Program-made: the position numbers and the translations under genes | Notes under the pieces: generated by a model | What the model was told of the DNA's origin: nothing | Database searches by the model: none | What the model saw: the letters and a program-made list of their open reading frames with translations, nothing else | Shown: positions 33,841 to 43,442 of the stretch, piece by piece | Numbering within the stretch: the stretch's first letter is position 1 | How the letters are laid out: every line of letters begins with the position of its first letter | DNA from: Streptomyces sp. NBC_01485 | GTDB lineage: Bacteria > Actinomycetota > Actinomycetes > Streptomycetales > Streptomycetaceae | DNA: 64,000 bases | Direction of reading: 5' to 3' | Assembly (NCBI RefSeq): GCF_036227125.1 | Contig: NZ_CP109435.1 | Coordinates: 3,782,001 to 3,846,000 of the forward strand

Positions 33841-36369
33841 ATGTTCCGTACCGCCTTGCGCAACGTGCTCGCGCACAAGGCCCGGCTCCTGATGACCGTG
33901 CTCGCCGTGATGCTCGGCGTGGCCTTCGTGTCGGGGACCCTGGTCTTCACCAACACCATCTCCGACGCCCTCCAGAAGAGCTCCGCCAAGGGCTTCGACC
34001 GGGTCGACGTCGCCGTCACCGCGCTGGCGCAGCCGGACGTCGGGGACCGTATCTCCAAGACGCCCGAGCTGACGCAGGCGCTGCTGGAGCGGAGCGCGAA
34101 GGTTCCGGGCGCCGCGTCCGCCGTCGGCGTCGTCAGCGGCTTCACCGCCATCGCCGACAAGGACGGCAAGCTCGTCGGCGGCGGTTTCCAGTCGCAGGGC
34201 GGCAACTACTGGGGGGCCAGGGACGCCCGGTACCCGCTGGCCGAGGGGCGCGCGCCGAGCGGCAAGGGCGAGGTCGTCATCGACTCGAAGACCGCCGAGC
34301 GGGCCGGTTACGAGGTCGGCGACACCGTACGGATATCCGTCGACGGCCCCGTCCTGACCCCGAAGATCACCGGCATCTTCACCACCGACGACGGCAACGT
34401 CGCCGCCGGCGGCAGCCTCGCCCTCTTCGACACGGCGAGCGCACAGCAACTGTTCGGCAAGCCCGGCGCCTACGACGAGATCGACGTGCAGGCCGCCGCC
34501 GGTACCTCGCAGGGCGCGCTGAAGTCCGCGCTGGACGCCGCCCTGCCGAAGGGCCGGTTCGAGACCGTCACCGGCATGCAACTCGCCGACGACCAGGCGA
34601 AGATGATCGCCGTGTCGATGAGCGGGATGAAGCAGGCGCTGCTGGTCTTCGCCGGTATCGCGCTGTTCGTCGGCACCTTCATCATCGCCAACACCTTCAC
34701 CATGCTGGTCGCCCAGCGCACCAAGGAGCTCGCGCTGCTGCGGGCCGTCGGCGCCTCGCGCCGGCAGGTCACGCGGTCGGTGCTGCTGGAGGCGTTCGTC
34801 GTCGGCACGGTCGCCGGGGTGACCGGTCTGGTCGCCGGTATCGGCATCGGGGCCGGGCTGCGCTCGCTGCTCGGGACGCTGGGGGCGACCGTCCCCGACG
34901 GGCCGCTCGTCGTCTCGCCCGGCACGGTCGCCGCCGCCCTCGGCGTGGGCGTCGTCATCACCATGCTGGCCGCGTGGCTGCCGGGTCGGCGGGCCGCGAG
35001 GATCCCGCCGGTGGCGGCCATGAGCAGCGTGCACGCCGTCGCCTCCACCAAGTCGCTCGTCCTGCGCAACACCCTCGGCGCCCTGTTCTCGGCGGCGGGC
35101 GTCGCCCTGGTGCTGGCCGCGACGACGATGAAAGGCAGCGACGGCCAGGCCCCCATGGGGATCGGCGCGGCCCTGCTCATCATCGGCGTGTTCATCCTGA
35201 CGCCGCTGCTGTCCCGCCCGCTGATCGCGGCCGCCGCGCCCGTCCTGCGGATCTTCGGGGTGGCCGGCAAGCTGGCCCGGCAGAACTCGGTGCGCAACCC
35301 GCGCCGGACGGCGGCCACGGCCTCCGCGCTGATGATCGGCCTGACCCTGATCACCGGTATGACGGTGATGGCGGGCAGTGTCCAGCAGGCCATCGACAAG
35401 ATGGCGTCCTCCGCGATCCGGGCCGACTACGTCGTGTCGATGGCGAACGGCAGCGAACTCTCCGCCGACATCGACGAGAAGCTGAAGGCCACCGCCGGGG
35501 TGACCGCCACCAGCCCGCTGCGCAACGCGCCCGGCCGGATCGACGGCACGACCGAGTACCTCACCGGCGTCACCGGCTCCACCATCGGCGAGCTGACCGA
35601 CCTCAAGGTCGACGACGGCGCCTTCAAGGTGGGCGTCGGGCAGATCGTCGTCGACGAGGCCACCGCCAAGTCGTACGGCTGGAAGGCCGGTTCGTCGTTC
35701 ACGATGAACTACGAGGACGGCAAGAAGCAGCGGTTGACGGTCTCCGGTGTGTACGAGGGCAACGAGCTGATCCAGGGCATCCTCGTCGACAACGCGGACC
35801 TCACCCCGCATCTGACGGACCCGGCCGACATGCAGGTCATGGTCAAGACGTCCGGCGGCGCCTCCGACGGCACGAAGGACAGGCTGGAGAAGGCCCTCGG
35901 CACCAACCCGGCCATCAAGGTCCAGAGCAAGCAGGACGTCTCGGACGACATCGCGAAGACGTTCACGCTGATGCTGAACATGCTCTACGGGCTGCTCGCG
36001 ATGGCCGTGATCGTCGCCGTCCTCGGCGTCGTCAACACCCTCGCGATGTCGGTGTTCGAGCGCTCCCAGGAGATCGGCATGCTGCGCGCCATCGGCCTGG
36101 ACCGCCGCTCGGTCAAGCGGATGGTCCGCCTGGAGTCCCTCGTCATCTCCCTCTTCGGCGCGGTGCTCGGCCTCGGCCTGGGCGTGTTCTTCGGCTGGGC
36201 GGCCGGTGAGCTGATCGGCACGACGCTGGCGACGTACGAACTCGTCCTGCCCTGGGGCCGGATGGGCGTCTTCCTGCTGCTGGCCGCCGGGGTCGGCCTC
36301 CTGGCGGCCCTGTGGCCGGCCCGCCGCGCGTCCCGCCTGAACATGCTGGCGGCGATCAAGTCGGAGTAG
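33841..36369 (+). CDS. FtsX-type ABC transporter permease
   Basis: An 842-residue permease with two MacB-like extracytoplasmic domains and two FtsX domains. One N-terminal span is followed by a periplasmic-type domain (to about 255), three spans, a middle pair (about 410-460), a second external domain and three final spans ending in WPARRASRLNMLAAIKSE. The pair likely exports or extracts lipids, peptides or drugs; the substrate is unknown. Confidence 0.88.
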   Translation: MFRTALRNVLAHKARLLMTVLAVMLGVAFVSGTLVFTNTISDALQKSSAKGFDRVDVAVTALAQPDVGDRISKTPELTQALLERSAKVPGAASAVGVVSGFTAIADKDGKLVGGGFQSQGGNYWGARDARYPLAEGRAPSGKGEVVIDSKTAERAGYEVGDTVRISVDGPVLTPKITGIFTTDDGNVAAGGSLALFDTASAQQLFGKPGAYDEIDVQAAAGTSQGALKSALDAALPKGRFETVTGMQLADDQAKMIAVSMSGMKQALLVFAGIALFVGTFIIANTFTMLVAQRTKELALLRAVGASRRQVTRSVLLEAFVVGTVAGVTGLVAGIGIGAGLRSLLGTLGATVPDGPLVVSPGTVAAALGVGVVITMLAAWLPGRRAARIPPVAAMSSVHAVASTKSLVLRNTLGALFSAAGVALVLAATTMKGSDGQAPMGIGAALLIIGVFILTPLLSRPLIAAAAPVLRIFGVAGKLARQNSVRNPRRTAATASALMIGLTLITGMTVMAGSVQQAIDKMASSAIRADYVVSMANGSELSADIDEKLKATAGVTATSPLRNAPGRIDGTTEYLTGVTGSTIGELTDLKVDDGAFKVGVGQIVVDEATAKSYGWKAGSSFTMNYEDGKKQRLTVSGVYEGNELIQGILVDNADLTPHLTDPADMQVMVKTSGGASDGTKDRLEKALGTNPAIKVQSKQDVSDDIAKTFTLMLNMLYGLLAMAVIVAVLGVVNTLAMSVFERSQEIGMLRAIGLDRRSVKRMVRLESLVISLFGAVLGLGLGVFFGWAAGELIGTTLATYELVLPWGRMGVFLLLAAGVGLLAALWPARRASRLNMLAAIKSE

Positions 36370-36439
36370 GGGAAGGTCGGTTGGGGGGAGGGGCAGCTTC
36401 CAGCTTCCGGGGAGGCTGCCTCTCCCCCTTTCTCATTTC

Positions 36440-37735
36440 TCAGTTCCAGGTGCGGGTGCGCAGGGGCATTCCGGAGTCGCCGGAGGCGGGGGTGCGGACG
36501 GCCAGGACCTGGTTGACGCCGATGCGGTTGCGTTCGAAGGCGACGGCGGAGGCGGCCATGTAGAGCCGCCAGACGCGGGCGCGGCCGGGGCTGGTGAGGT
36601 GGACGGCCCGCTCCCAGGCGGCCTCCAGACGGTCCACCCAGCGGCGCAGGGTGAGGGCGTAGTGCTCGCGGATCGACTCGACGTCCCGGACCTCCAGGCC
36701 GGCGCGTTCGAGCTGGGCGACCGTGCTGCCCAGGGGGGCGAGTTCGCCGTCCGGGAAGACGTAGGCGTCGATGAAGGCGTCCACGCCGTACGTCGACTCG
36801 TCGTGCTGCGGGGGGCGGGCGATCTGGTGGTTGAGGAGCCGGCCGCCGGGCGTGAGCAGCGCGCACAGGACGTGCGCGTACTCCAGGTACCGCGCGGAGC
36901 CGACGTGTTCCGCCATGCCGATGGAGGAGACCGCGTCGAACGGGCCGTCGGTGACGTCCCGGTAGTCCTGGACGCGGATCTCGACCCTGTCGGTGAGCCC
37001 GGCGTCGGCGACGCGCTTGCGGGCGTACGCCGCCTGCTCCTGGGAGAGCGTGATCCCGACGACGTTCGCCCCGTGCTCGCGCGCCGCGTGGACGGCGAGG
37101 GACCCCCAGCCGCAGCCGACGTCCAGCAGCCTCTTCCCCGGACCCAGGTCCAGCTTGCGGCAGACGAGTTCGAGCTTGTCGCGCTGGGCGCTCTCCAGGG
37201 TGCCGGCCTCGGACCCGGACTCCCAGTAGGCGCAGGAGTAGACCATGGACGGGCCGAGGACGAGTTCGTAGAAGTCGTTGCCGACGTCGTAGTGGTGGCT
37301 GACGGCGCGTCTGTCGGTGCGGCGGGTGTGGAGGTGGCGGGTGCGGCGGATCTCCTCGCGGGGCGGGGCGGGCGGCAGCGGCGGCCCGGCGAGCCGCACC
37401 AGCTCGCGGACGGCCGTACGGACCTCGGGGTCGCGCAGGGCCTGGGCGAGGGTACGGGCGTCCTCGCCGCGCTCCCAGAAGAGGCCGGAGACGAGGTCGA
37501 GCGCGACGTACAGGTCCCCGTCGATCTCCAGGTCGCCGGCCACCCAGGCGCGGGCGAGGCCCAGTTCGCCGGGTTTGAACAGGAGACGACGCAGGGCCCT
37601 GCGGTTGCGTACGACCAGAACGGGCGCGTCGGGCGGACCCGCCTGCGAACCGTCCCAGGCGCGGACGCGCACCGGGAGCGGTTCTCCCAGCAACTGTTCG
37701 ACAAGCGCATGGAGCCGCGGCGCGGCGTCGGCCAT
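36440..37735 (-). CDS. Cyclopropane-fatty-acyl-phospholipid synthase family methyltransferase
   Basis: A 431-residue enzyme. The N-terminal domain binds membrane lipid. The central signature YDVGNDFYELVLGPSMVYSC precedes the SAM motif LLDVGCGWGSLAVHAA. Further family blocks are VVGITLSQEQAAYA, FDAVSSIGMAEHVG and RPPQHDESTYGVDAFIDAYV. It methylenates unsaturated acyl chains of phospholipids. The start MADAAPRLHAL follows GGAGG. Confidence 0.9.
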   Translation of the reverse strand: MADAAPRLHALVEQLLGEPLPVRVRAWDGSQAGPPDAPVLVVRNRRALRRLLFKPGELGLARAWVAGDLEIDGDLYVALDLVSGLFWERGEDARTLAQALRDPEVRTAVRELVRLAGPPLPPAPPREEIRRTRHLHTRRTDRRAVSHHYDVGNDFYELVLGPSMVYSCAYWESGSEAGTLESAQRDKLELVCRKLDLGPGKRLLDVGCGWGSLAVHAAREHGANVVGITLSQEQAAYARKRVADAGLTDRVEIRVQDYRDVTDGPFDAVSSIGMAEHVGSARYLEYAHVLCALLTPGGRLLNHQIARPPQHDESTYGVDAFIDAYVFPDGELAPLGSTVAQLERAGLEVRDVESIREHYALTLRRWVDRLEAAWERAVHLTSPGRARVWRLYMAASAVAFERNRIGVNQVLAVRTPASGDSGMPLRTRTWN

Positions 37736-37843
37736 GGTGCACACCTCCGTGACGGTGATCCCGGAATGTCCTGACACCACGTAAACACCAGCGAAGCCAC
37801 AGCGCAGTCCCCCACGCGCATCACGGCTGGGCAAACTCCACGA

Positions 37844-37890
37844 CGGAACACACGGGAGCACACGGGAAGGCACGGGAACACACGGAACAC
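37844..37890. repeat. Degenerate CACACGGGAA direct repeats
   Basis: About five imperfect copies of a 10-bp unit (CACACGGGAA, CACACGGGAG, GGCACGGGAA and variants) between the ndh terminator and the cyclopropane synthase promoter region. Confidence 0.5.
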
Positions 37891-37891
37891 A

Positions 37892-37935
37892 CCGAAGGGG
37901 CCGCCCGCACCACGGATGGCGGACGGCCCCTTCGG
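37892..37935 (-). terminator. ndh terminator
   Basis: Perfect 12-bp stem CCGAAGGGGCCG / CGGCCCCTTCGG with a 20-nt loop, 50 bp after the ndh stop codon. Confidence 0.7.
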
Positions 37936-37987
37936 GGGGTGTTTCAGTGGCCGGCGGTCGGGGGACCGGAGGCCGGGTGACCGGGGG

Positions 37988-39385
37988 TCAGGAGGCCTTG
38001 GCCTTCTCGCCCTCGGTCTTCTCGGCGGCGGCCGGCTTCGCGGCGACCGGGGCCGGCTTCGCGGCCTCGTAGAACTCCTCGCGCGGGGATTCCAGGGCGC
38101 CGAGGGCGACGACCTCGCGCTTGAGGAACATGCCGAGGGTCCAGTCGGCGAAGACGCGGATCTTGCGGTTCCACGTCGGCATCGCCATGCCGTGGTAGCC
38201 GCGGTGCATGTACCACGCGAGGCGGCCCTTGACCTTGATCTTCACCTTGCCCATGACGATCATCGCGACGCCCTTGTGCAGGCCGAGGCCCGCCACCGCA
38301 CCCTTGTTGGCGTGCGAGTACTCCTTCTGCGGGAAGCCCCGCATACCGGAGATCACGTTGTCGCCGAGGACCTTGGACTGGCGGAGCGCGTGCTGCGCGT
38401 TCGGCGGGCACCAGGCGTTCTCGACGCCGGCCTTGCGGGCGGCGACGTCCGGGACCTGGGCGTTGTCGCCGGCGGCCCAGATGTAGTCGGTGCCCTGGAC
38501 CTGGAGGGTCGAGGCGGTGTCGACGTGACCACGCGGGCCGAGCGGGAGGCCGTAGCGGGCCAGGACGGGGTTCGGCTTGACGCCGGCCGTCCAGACGATC
38601 GTGTTCGAGTCGACCTCGAGGCCGTTCTTCAGGACGACGTGGCCGTCGACGCAGGAGTCCATGGAGGTGGAGAGGTAGATCTCCACGCCCCGGCTCTCCA
38701 GGTGCTCCTTGCCGTACTGGCCGAGCTTGGGGCCGACCTCGGGCAGGATCTTGTCCGCGGCGTCGACGAGGACGAAGCGCATGTCCTCGCGGGACACGGT
38801 CTTGTAGTACTTGGCCGCGTCGCGAGCCAGGTCCTCGACCTCACCGATGGTCTCCGCGCCGGCGAAACCGCCGCCGATGAAGACGAAGGTGAGCGCCTTG
38901 CGGCGGATCTCCTCGTCGGTCGTGGAGTCGGCCTTGTCGAGCTGCTCGAGGACGTGGTTGCGCAGGCCGATGGCCTCCTCGACGCCCTTCATGCCGATGC
39001 CCTGCTCGGCGAGGCCGGGGATCGGGAAGGTGCGGGAGACCGCGCCGAGCGCGATCACCAGGTAGTCGAAGGGCAGCTCGTACGCCTCGCCGACCAGCGG
39101 GGCGATCGTGGCGACCTTGCGGTCCTGGTCGATGGTGGTGACCCGGCCGGTGAGAACCTCCGCCTTGGGCAGCACGCGTCGCAGCGGGACGACGACGTGA
39201 CGCGGGGAGATGTTGCCGGCGGCGGTTTCGGGGAGGAAGGGCTGGTAGGTCATGTACGACCGGGGGTCGACGACCGTGACGGTCGCCTCGCCGTAGCGCA
39301 TCTTCTTGAGAATGCGCCGAGCTGCGTACAGGCCTACGTACCCACCGCCTACTACGAGGATCCTGGGACGCTCCGTGGTGCTCAT
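37988..39385 (-). CDS. ndh: Type II NADH dehydrogenase
   Basis: A 465-residue, non-proton-pumping NADH:menaquinone oxidoreductase on the inner membrane face. FAD motif ILVVGGGYVGLYAARRIL, NADH motif FVFIGGGFAGAETIGEVED, and the second FAD segment DYIWAAGDNAQVPD are present. The C-terminal amphipathic region (about 390-440) attaches it to the membrane, followed by an Ala/Lys/Pro tail. Three Rex-like sites lie in the 430 bp upstream, suggesting control by the NADH/NAD ratio. Confidence 0.93.
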   Translation of the reverse strand: MSTTERPRILVVGGGYVGLYAARRILKKMRYGEATVTVVDPRSYMTYQPFLPETAAGNISPRHVVVPLRRVLPKAEVLTGRVTTIDQDRKVATIAPLVGEAYELPFDYLVIALGAVSRTFPIPGLAEQGIGMKGVEEAIGLRNHVLEQLDKADSTTDEEIRRKALTFVFIGGGFAGAETIGEVEDLARDAAKYYKTVSREDMRFVLVDAADKILPEVGPKLGQYGKEHLESRGVEIYLSTSMDSCVDGHVVLKNGLEVDSNTIVWTAGVKPNPVLARYGLPLGPRGHVDTASTLQVQGTDYIWAAGDNAQVPDVAARKAGVENAWCPPNAQHALRQSKVLGDNVISGMRGFPQKEYSHANKGAVAGLGLHKGVAMIVMGKVKIKVKGRLAWYMHRGYHGMAMPTWNRKIRVFADWTLGMFLKREVVALGALESPREEFYEAAKPAPVAAKPAAAEKTEGEKAKAS

Positions 39386-39427
39386 GCCATCGAGTATCCA
39401 CCCGCTCCAGGGGGGTCGCTCGTGCGC

Positions 39428-39449
39428 CCCTTCACAAGCTTGTGAAGGG
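39428..39449. promoter_or_regulatory. 22-bp perfect palindrome before ndh
   Basis: The palindrome centres on TTCACAAGCTTGTGAA and extends by GGG/CCC on each side. The half-sites are those of Rex but in inverted order, so it may be an overlapping or alternative redox operator, 43 bp before the ndh start codon. Confidence 0.5.
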
Positions 39450-39624
39450 TGTGTGCTATCCTCCGCGGCTCGCGTGATCCAGGTCATGGCGCGGAACGGG
39501 AACCCGTGTCCACATGATGCCGTTGTCAATGCCGCGTGAGCTGCCTCTCCGGGTTCGGAGGGGCTCCGTGAGGGGTCCGGAACACGCCTTCGCGACGCCT
39601 CCGCGAAACGTCCGCACCCGCCTC

Positions 39625-39642
39625 TTTTGAACACGTTCACAC
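39625..39642. promoter_or_regulatory. Rex-like operator 2
   Basis: TTTTGAACACGTTCACAC differs from the Rex consensus TTGTGAAC-NN-GTTCACAA at two positions. Confidence 0.55.
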
Positions 39643-39704
39643 GGGTGTTGAGCCCCCGGAAGGGTCAACCGGGGCGCCCATGTCCTCCGACAGGGCCGAA
39701 TTCC

Positions 39705-39722
39705 TTGTGAAGAACTTCACGA
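39705..39722. promoter_or_regulatory. Rex-like operator 1
   Basis: TTGTGAAGAACTTCACGA matches TTGTGAA-NNNN-TTCACAA with one mismatch. It is about 320 bp upstream of ndh and close to the end of the ppx gene. Confidence 0.55.
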
Positions 39723-39817
39723 ACTTTCCCGACGGAGTGTCGCGAGAGCGCGTCGGAGGGGCGCGCGAGGGGCCCGTTCGAGCCCCTCAGGCGCGCTCAA
39801 ACGGGCTTCGTCCCTGC

Positions 39818-40759
39818 TCAGCAGAGTGACCAGACGATGCCGTCGAGGATGTCGTGCTCGCTCACGACGACCTCGTCCGCGCCGGTCCGCTCCATGATCG
39901 TCAGCAGTACGAGCGCGCCCGCCGCGATCACGTCCACCCGGCCCGGGTGCATCGACGGGACCGCCGCGCGCTCGGCGTGGGTGGAGCGCAGCAGCCACTC
40001 GGTGATCTCGCGGACCTTGTCGTACGGGACGCGGGAGTGGTGGATGGCCGCCGAGTCGTACGCGGGGAGTTCCTGCGCGATCGCCGAGATCGTCGTCACG
40101 GAACCGGCCAGGCCGACCAGGGTGCGCGCCTCGCTCAGCGGGACCGTCCGCTCGGCGAGGTCGAGGGCCGTCTCGATGCCGGCGCGCATGGCCGCGATCT
40201 GCTCGGCGGTGGGCGGGTCGGTGACCTTGCCGTCCACGACCAGGTGGCGTTCGGTCATCCGCACGCAGCCGACGTCGACGGAGCGGGCGGCCTGGACGTG
40301 CTCGTCGCCGACCACGAACTCCGTCGAGCCGCCGCCGATGTCCACCACCAGGTAGGGCTTCGCCAGGTCCGCGCGGCCCTTGAGCTCCTTCGTCGCGCCG
40401 GTGAAGGAGAACTCGGCCTCCTGGTCGCCGGTGATGACCTCGGGCTCGACGCCCAGGACGTCCAGCACCCCGCGCACGAACTCGTCGCGGTTCTCGGCGT
40501 CCCGGGAGGCGGAGGTTGCGACGAAGCGCAGCCGCTCCGCGCCGTGCTCCTTGACGGCGGCCGCGTACTCCCGGCAGGCCGCGAAGGTCCGCTCCAGCGC
40601 CTCGGGGGCGAGCCGGCCGGTGCGGTCGACGCCCTGGCCGAGGCGGACGATCGTCATCCGGCGGTCCAGTTCGACCAGCTCGCCCGTGTCCGGGTCGGCG
40701 TCGGCGACGAGCAGGCGGATCGAGTTCGTACCGCAGTCGACGGCGGCGACCCGGGTCAC
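39818..40759 (-). CDS. ppx: Exopolyphosphatase/guanosine pentaphosphatase family protein
   Basis: A 313-residue actin-fold phosphatase of the Ppx/GppA family. Phosphate loops are VAAVDCGTNSIRLLVAD and LVVDIGGGSTEFVVGD, with VGLAGSVTTISA for the adenosine-type site. It hydrolyses polyphosphate ends or pppGpp. Its length, about 310 residues, is the short actinobacterial form. GTG start overlaps the DUF501 stop (GTGA), so the two are co-translated. Confidence 0.88.
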   Translation of the reverse strand: MTRVAAVDCGTNSIRLLVADADPDTGELVELDRRMTIVRLGQGVDRTGRLAPEALERTFAACREYAAAVKEHGAERLRFVATSASRDAENRDEFVRGVLDVLGVEPEVITGDQEAEFSFTGATKELKGRADLAKPYLVVDIGGGSTEFVVGDEHVQAARSVDVGCVRMTERHLVVDGKVTDPPTAEQIAAMRAGIETALDLAERTVPLSEARTLVGLAGSVTTISAIAQELPAYDSAAIHHSRVPYDKVREITEWLLRSTHAERAAVPSMHPGRVDVIAAGALVLLTIMERTGADEVVVSEHDILDGIVWSLC

Positions 40760-41361
40760 CGGGGGTCTTCCTCGATCGGTTTGAAGGCGAAGTGGCCCGC
40801 GCCGTCCTCGGACGTCTCCACCTGCCACCCCTCGCCGGCCGGCGGCTGGGCAGGCGTCACGCACGCGCCCTTGCGCCACCACTCCGGGAGCATCGCCAGG
40901 GCCTCGTCGCCGAGCGGGTTCACGCCCGGGCCGGCCGCCAGGGAGTGGCCCACCAGCACGTGCAGGCACTTCACCCGGTCCGGCATGCCGCCCGCGCTGG
41001 GGAAGTTCTTCAGCTCCTCGATCTCGTCCCGGCGCCGGAGGTAGTCCTCGTGCGCGGCACGGTAGGCGGCGGCCAGCTCCGGGTCGGACCGGAGCCGTTC
41101 CGTCATCTCCTTCATCACGCCGTTCGCCTCGAGCGTGCCGATCGCCGAGTTGGCCTTGGGGCACGTCAGGTAGTACAGCGTCGGGAAGGGCGTGCCGTCG
41201 GGCAGGCGAGGGGCCGTCTCGACGACGTCCGGCTGACCGCACGGGCAGCGGTGCGCGATCGCGCGCAGGCCGCGCGGCGGGCGCCCGAGCTGCTGCTTGA
41301 AGGCCTCGACGTCCGCGTCGGTGGGCTCGGTGCGCGGGGTGGTCGGCGGGGGCGTTTCCAT
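40756..41361 (-). CDS. DUF501 protein
   Basis: A 201-residue protein with the DUF501 blocks VEAFKQQLGRPPRGLRAIAH and HRCPCGQP (a possible metal pair of Cys), then LYYLTCPKANSAIGTLEANG and MPDRVKCLHVLVGHSLAAGP. Its biochemical role is unknown. From memory it is conserved next to ftsB/divIC and ppx across actinobacteria, as here. Confidence 0.9.
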   Translation of the reverse strand: METPPPTTPRTEPTDADVEAFKQQLGRPPRGLRAIAHRCPCGQPDVVETAPRLPDGTPFPTLYYLTCPKANSAIGTLEANGVMKEMTERLRSDPELAAAYRAAHEDYLRRRDEIEELKNFPSAGGMPDRVKCLHVLVGHSLAAGPGVNPLGDEALAMLPEWWRKGACVTPAQPPAGEGWQVETSEDGAGHFAFKPIEEDPR

Positions 41362-41420
41362 ACCTGTCTCTCTAAGTGCACGGTTTCACTGGTGTGTTCA
41401 CTGCTGGTTCTCGGGTGTCT

Positions 41421-41897
41421 TCACTGGTCGGAGGCGTCCGACTTGTCGACGCCGTCCCAGACGTTCGAGTACCAGGGGCGGTCGGCCGCCCCGAGGTCGG
41501 CGCGGGACTGTCTGGCCGCGTCCGGGTCGATCACGACGTAACCGGTCTCCCCCGGCAGCACGTAGTGCAGCCGCTGCCGGATCTGCTGCTCGGCGTACGC
41601 GTCGTCCTGCCAGCGTGCCTTGAGGTCGCGCAGTTGCTCGACGCGCTCGCTGGCCTGCTGCTTCTCGCGCTCCAGGTCGGCGATCTCGGCGCGCTGGGAG
41701 ACGTACTGGCGCATGGGGTAGGCCAGCGCCACGATCAGCGTGCACAGGACGAGGGCGAGCAGCGCGGCGCGGCCGGTGAGGCGGGAGCGGCGGGCCTGGC
41801 GTTTGGTCTGGGAGCGGTAGACCCGGGCCGCGGTCTGCTCCCCGAGCAGCTTGATCCTCGTCGCGGTGGAGAACCGGTCCCGGTCCTTCACGGCCAT
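41421..41897 (-). CDS. Septum formation initiator FtsB/DivIC
   Basis: A 158-residue bitopic protein. A cytoplasmic basic N-terminus (1-45) precedes one membrane span (about 45-62, ALLALVLCTLIVALAY) and an extracellular coiled coil (ISQ-type heptads about 68-110, ADLEREKQQASERVEQLRDL). The DivIC motif IRQRLHYVLPGETGYVVI follows. It bridges FtsQ/FtsL in the divisome. It lies between eno and DUF501, the usual order. Confidence 0.9.
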   Translation of the reverse strand: MAVKDRDRFSTATRIKLLGEQTAARVYRSQTKRQARRSRLTGRAALLALVLCTLIVALAYPMRQYVSQRAEIADLEREKQQASERVEQLRDLKARWQDDAYAEQQIRQRLHYVLPGETGYVVIDPDAARQSRADLGAADRPWYSNVWDGVDKSDASDQ

Positions 41898-42015
41898 GTC
41901 CTCCGCCTCCCGTCTCCCACGTGCGTACGTCCCCGCACACGGTACGGGACCGAGTACGGGGACGTACGTACGACGCTGCCTACGCGGCTATACGGCGGTG
42001 CTGCTGTACGGGCCC

Positions 42016-43302
42016 TCAGCCCTTGAAGCGGGGGAAGGCGCTGCGGCCGGCGTACACGGCGGCGTCGTCGAGGATCTCCTCGATGCGCAGCAGCTGGTTG
42101 TACTTGGCGACGCGGTCCGAGCGGGCCGGGGCGCCGGTCTTGATCTGGCCGCAGTTCACCGCGACGGCGAGGTCGGCGATGGTGACGTCCTCGGTCTCGC
42201 CGGAGCGGTGGGACATCATGCACTTGAAGCCGTTGCGCTGGGCCATCTCGACGGCGTCCAGGGTCTCGGTCAGCGAGCCGATCTGGTTGACCTTGACGAG
42301 CAGGGCGTTGGCCGAGCCCTCCTCGATGCCGCGGGCGAGGCGCTCGGGGTTGGTGACGAAGAGGTCGTCGCCGACGATCTGGACCTTGTCGCCGAGCTTG
42401 TCGGTGATGGTCTTCCAGCCGTCCCAGTCGTCCTCGTACAGCGGGTCCTCGATGGAGATGAGCGGGTACGCGGAGACGAGCTCCTCGTAGTACTCGGTCA
42501 TCTCGGCGGCCGTGCGGGACTTGCCCTCGAACTCGTACTTGCCGTCCTTGTAGAACTCGGACGCGGCGACGTCGAGCGCGAGACCGATCTGCTCACCGGG
42601 GACGTAACCGGCCTGCTTGATCGCCTCGATGATGAGGTCGAGCGCGGCGCGGTTGGACTCCAGGTTCGGGGCGAAGCCGCCCTCGTCGCCGAGGCCGGTG
42701 GACAGGCCCTTGGTCTTCAGCACCTTCTTGAGGGTGTGGTAGATCTCGGCGCCCCAGCGCAGCGCCTCGGAGAAGGACTCCGCACCGATCGGCGCGATCA
42801 TGAACTCCTGGATGTCCACGTTGGAGTCGGCGTGCGAGCCGCCGTTCAGGATGTTCATCATCGGAACGGGCAGCAGGTGCGCGTTCGGGCCGCCCAGGTA
42901 GCGGAAGAGGGGCAGGTCGCTGGCCTCGGAGGCGGCGTGCGCGACGGCGAGGGAGACGCCGAGGATGGCGTTGGCGCCGAGCGAGCCCTTGTTGTCGGTG
43001 GCGTCCAGGTCGAACATGGCCTGGTCGATCAGGCGCTGCTCGGTGGCGTCGTAGCCGACGAGCTCCGGGCCGATCTGCTCGATGACGGCGAGGACGGCCT
43101 TCTCGACACCCTTGCCGAGGTAGCGGTTCGGGTCACCGTCGCGCAGCTCGATGGCCTCGAAGGCGCCGGTGGAGGCACCGGACGGAACGGCGGCACGACC
43201 CGTGCTGCCGTCGTCGAGGCCGACCTCGACCTCGACGGTGGGGTTGCCTCGCGAGTCGAGGATTTCCCGGGCTACGACGACGTCGATGGACGGCACGAGC
43301 AT
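42016..43302 (-). CDS. eno: Enolase
   Basis: A 428-residue glycolytic enzyme that dehydrates 2-phosphoglycerate to phosphoenolpyruvate. Hallmarks include AREILDSRGNPTVEVEV, PSGASTGAFEAIELRDGD, the metal site ISIEDPLYEDDWDGW with GDDLFVTNPERLA, and the C-terminal CMMSHRSGETEDVTIADLAV. It is complete and typical. A symmetric site lies about 140 bp upstream. Confidence 0.98.
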   Translation of the reverse strand: MLVPSIDVVVAREILDSRGNPTVEVEVGLDDGSTGRAAVPSGASTGAFEAIELRDGDPNRYLGKGVEKAVLAVIEQIGPELVGYDATEQRLIDQAMFDLDATDNKGSLGANAILGVSLAVAHAASEASDLPLFRYLGGPNAHLLPVPMMNILNGGSHADSNVDIQEFMIAPIGAESFSEALRWGAEIYHTLKKVLKTKGLSTGLGDEGGFAPNLESNRAALDLIIEAIKQAGYVPGEQIGLALDVAASEFYKDGKYEFEGKSRTAAEMTEYYEELVSAYPLISIEDPLYEDDWDGWKTITDKLGDKVQIVGDDLFVTNPERLARGIEEGSANALLVKVNQIGSLTETLDAVEMAQRNGFKCMMSHRSGETEDVTIADLAVAVNCGQIKTGAPARSDRVAKYNQLLRIEEILDDAAVYAGRSAFPRFKG

Positions 43303-43442
43303 CTCCTTCTTCGGATGTGACGCTGGAAGTGCGGGGCGCGCAGGCCGTGATGAGCCCTTGCAGAGCCTTGCGACTAGAGCCTAACCGCCCGAGGGACGTC
43401 GGCAGCCGACCGACCGCCCTATGGACGGACTGACCCTACCTA

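Larger units (their letters stand above)
39386..39817. other. Regulatory intergenic region upstream of ndh
   Basis: A 432-bp region with no gene but three dyads sharing TTCAC/GTGAA half-sites, annotated separately. The ndh promoter should lie here; a long leader is possible. Confidence 0.6.

Noticed and set aside
33655..35811. 718-residue minus-strand frame opposite the FtsX permease
   Set aside because: Shadow of the permease; no domains and unnatural Gly/Asp/Arg repeats.
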